From CAZMXP01 sp964570285 (GTDB lineage Bacteria > Planctomycetota > PLA2), in the NCBI GenBank assembly GCA_964570285.1, contig CAZMXP010000082.1, positions 1 through 13,483 of the forward strand: 13,483 bases of DNA, given 5' to 3'. The notes beneath the pieces are model-generated. The model ran no database searches. It was not told the DNA's origin and worked only from the letters and a program-made list of their open reading frames with translations. Made by a program: the position numbers and the translations under genes. Positions 12,656 through 13,483 of this stretch are shown here, one piece after another. The first letter of the stretch is position 1; each line of letters starts with the position of its first letter.

Positions 12656-13483
12656 GGCCCGCCTGAACGCCGCGGACCGCGAGATCGAACGCCGCGAGCA
12701 GCGGGCGCAGCCGCGGCCCCGCGCGGCGCACCCGGGGAATGCGCAGGACGCTCCGGCGCAGCGGCCGGGCGAGGCCGGCCGAGAGAAGCCCGCCGAGGGC
12801 GACGAAGGGCAGCAGGAGCCCCGGCGCACCGGCGAGGGCGAGCCCCACGATCGCGAGCGCAACTCCATAGGGCCCGGCCAGCGCGAAGCCGATGCCGATG
12901 CGCGCGCTGCGCCGGTCGCGACCGAAACGAGCGCAGAAGAGGCGCAGAGCGATCAGCGGCGGCGCGCACAGAAGCAGGCCCGCCGCAGCGGGCGCCAGCG
13001 TCGCCAGGTAGGTCGCAACCTCGCGGATGCCCGGAGGATTCCGCAAGTCGCCCACGGAGAACCCGACCGCCGCGCAACCGCGGCGGAGCGCCCGCGCCGC
13101 GCGGAGGAGGCGTCGCCGCGCATCGCCGTCGAGGCGCGCGATCCTTCGGGCGAGCCGGACCGCGGAGAAGGGCCTCCGCCAGAGGCGCGTGTCGTCGAGC
13201 GCCATCGCCAGCGCCTCGCGCATCGCATCGCCGGAGGGGTGGTGCCGGCGCAGCCGCACCATCAGCGCACGCCGCGCACGCGGGTCATCCGCCGGCGGCG
13301 GCAGCGCGCGTCCGACGACGACAAGGCGGCGCGGTCGCGCGCCGTCGCCTCCGATGGGATAGATCGTGACGGGCAAGACGGGCGCCTGCGCCGCAGCGGC
13401 GATTCTCGCGACGCCTCCGCCGAAGAGGGCCTCTCCTAACGTTTCCGTGGGTGCGCGACGAAGCCGAAGGGGCCGCATTCGGC
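12585..13483 (-). CDS. PlsC-type acyltransferase, C-terminal part with membrane segments (5' end outside window)
   Basis: The frame is open through the right edge, so the N-terminal half with the HX4D motif is not visible. The first residues read [x]-R-M-R-P, where the incomplete codon xGC could give Gly. That fits the PlsC signature F-P-E-G-R, but only R-M is seen directly. GEALFGGGVARIAAAAQAPV, then LPVTIYPIG, matches the PlsC strand and helix after that motif (compare a gene-family pattern like GAAxxA...PVxPV). After a basic linker come three likely membrane stretches, counted from the M at 13478: ~155-182 (TYLATLAPAAAGLLLCAPPL), ~194-216 and ~218-237. The expected role is acyl transfer to lysophosphatidate or a related lipid at the inner membrane. 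The C-terminal membrane tail is longer than in standard PlsC. The stop (TGA at 12587-12585) lies inside the 3' end of the metallopeptidase gene. A long plus-strand frame opposite is a shadow. Confidence 0.65.
   Translation of the reverse strand, partial: RMRPLRLRRAPTETLGEALFGGGVARIAAAAQAPVLPVTIYPIGGDGARPRRLVVVGRALPPPADDPRARRALMVRLRRHHPSGDAMREALAMALDDTRLWRRPFSAVRLARRIARLDGDARRRLLRAARALRRGCAAVGFSVGDLRNPPGIREVATYLATLAPAAAGLLLCAPPLIALRLFCARFGRDRRSARIGIGFALAGPYGVALAIVGLALAGAPGLLLPFVALGGLLSAGLARPLRRSVLRIPRVRRAGPRLRPLLAAFDLAVRGVQAGPSCREAAPAPPRRPSRRGLVSGA

Noticed and set aside
12555..13439. 294-residue plus-strand frame opposite the acyltransferase
   Set aside because: It is rich in Arg, Glu and Ala with no motifs, whereas the minus-strand frame shows PlsC-like sequence and membrane segments.

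Overview
The window is GC-rich bacterial chromosomal DNA (a hand count gives 77% GC for 5941-6000, inside a gene) with dense coding, GTG and TTG starts, and several exported proteins (EF-hand/TSP3-like, FG-GAP and HEXXH types). That mix fits a large-genome, environmental, Gram-negative-type bacterium. Planctomycetota is my first guess and Myxococcota or Acidobacteriota are alternatives. No gene here fixes the phylum. I see no rRNA, tRNA, CRISPR array or insertion sequence.

Layout. (a) 3-3089, plus strand: the 3' end of a HEAT-repeat gene, then RNase D (rnd), a manganese-type superoxide dismutase (sodA) and a stand-alone PqqB-like metallo-beta-lactamase-fold protein. The gaps are 10, 8 and 6 nt, so the last three look like one operon. 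(b) 3256-3820, minus strand: a DUF433 antitoxin / DUF5615 PIN-like toxin pair. The toxin gene is interrupted by an in-frame TAG and its conserved C-terminal tail continues in frame after the stop. (c) 3821-4255: 435 bp without a gene, holding a 12-bp perfect inverted repeat and a second hairpin. (d) 4256-5746, plus: a secreted transglutaminase-like protein with N-terminal calcium-binding repeats. (e) 5782-6981, plus: glycine C-acetyltransferase (kbl). (f) 6978-11204, minus: a 1408-residue lipoprotein built from a fibronectin-III-like domain, about twelve FG-GAP motifs and an interposed NHL-like propeller stretch. Its stop codon shares the palindrome CTAG with the kbl stop. (g) 11291-12655, plus: a secreted HEXXH metallopeptidase of unrecognised family, divergent from the lipoprotein. 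(h) 12585-13483, minus, cut by the window edge: the C-terminal part of a PlsC-type acyltransferase with added membrane segments, overlapping (g) tail to tail by 71 bp.

How it works together. Most neighbours are functionally unrelated housekeeping or envelope genes. The clearest shared property is regulatory. Six genes that begin a transcription unit on either strand have a TANNNT box ending 6-9 nt before the start codon, where a sigma-70 -10 element would place the transcript 5' end at or beside the start codon. The internal operon gene sodA instead has a Shine-Dalgarno AGGAGG. This suggests that leaderless transcription is common in this organism. I found no convincing new multi-gene system. 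The strongest leads are the leaderless signature, the amber-interrupted toxin and the large composite-propeller lipoprotein.
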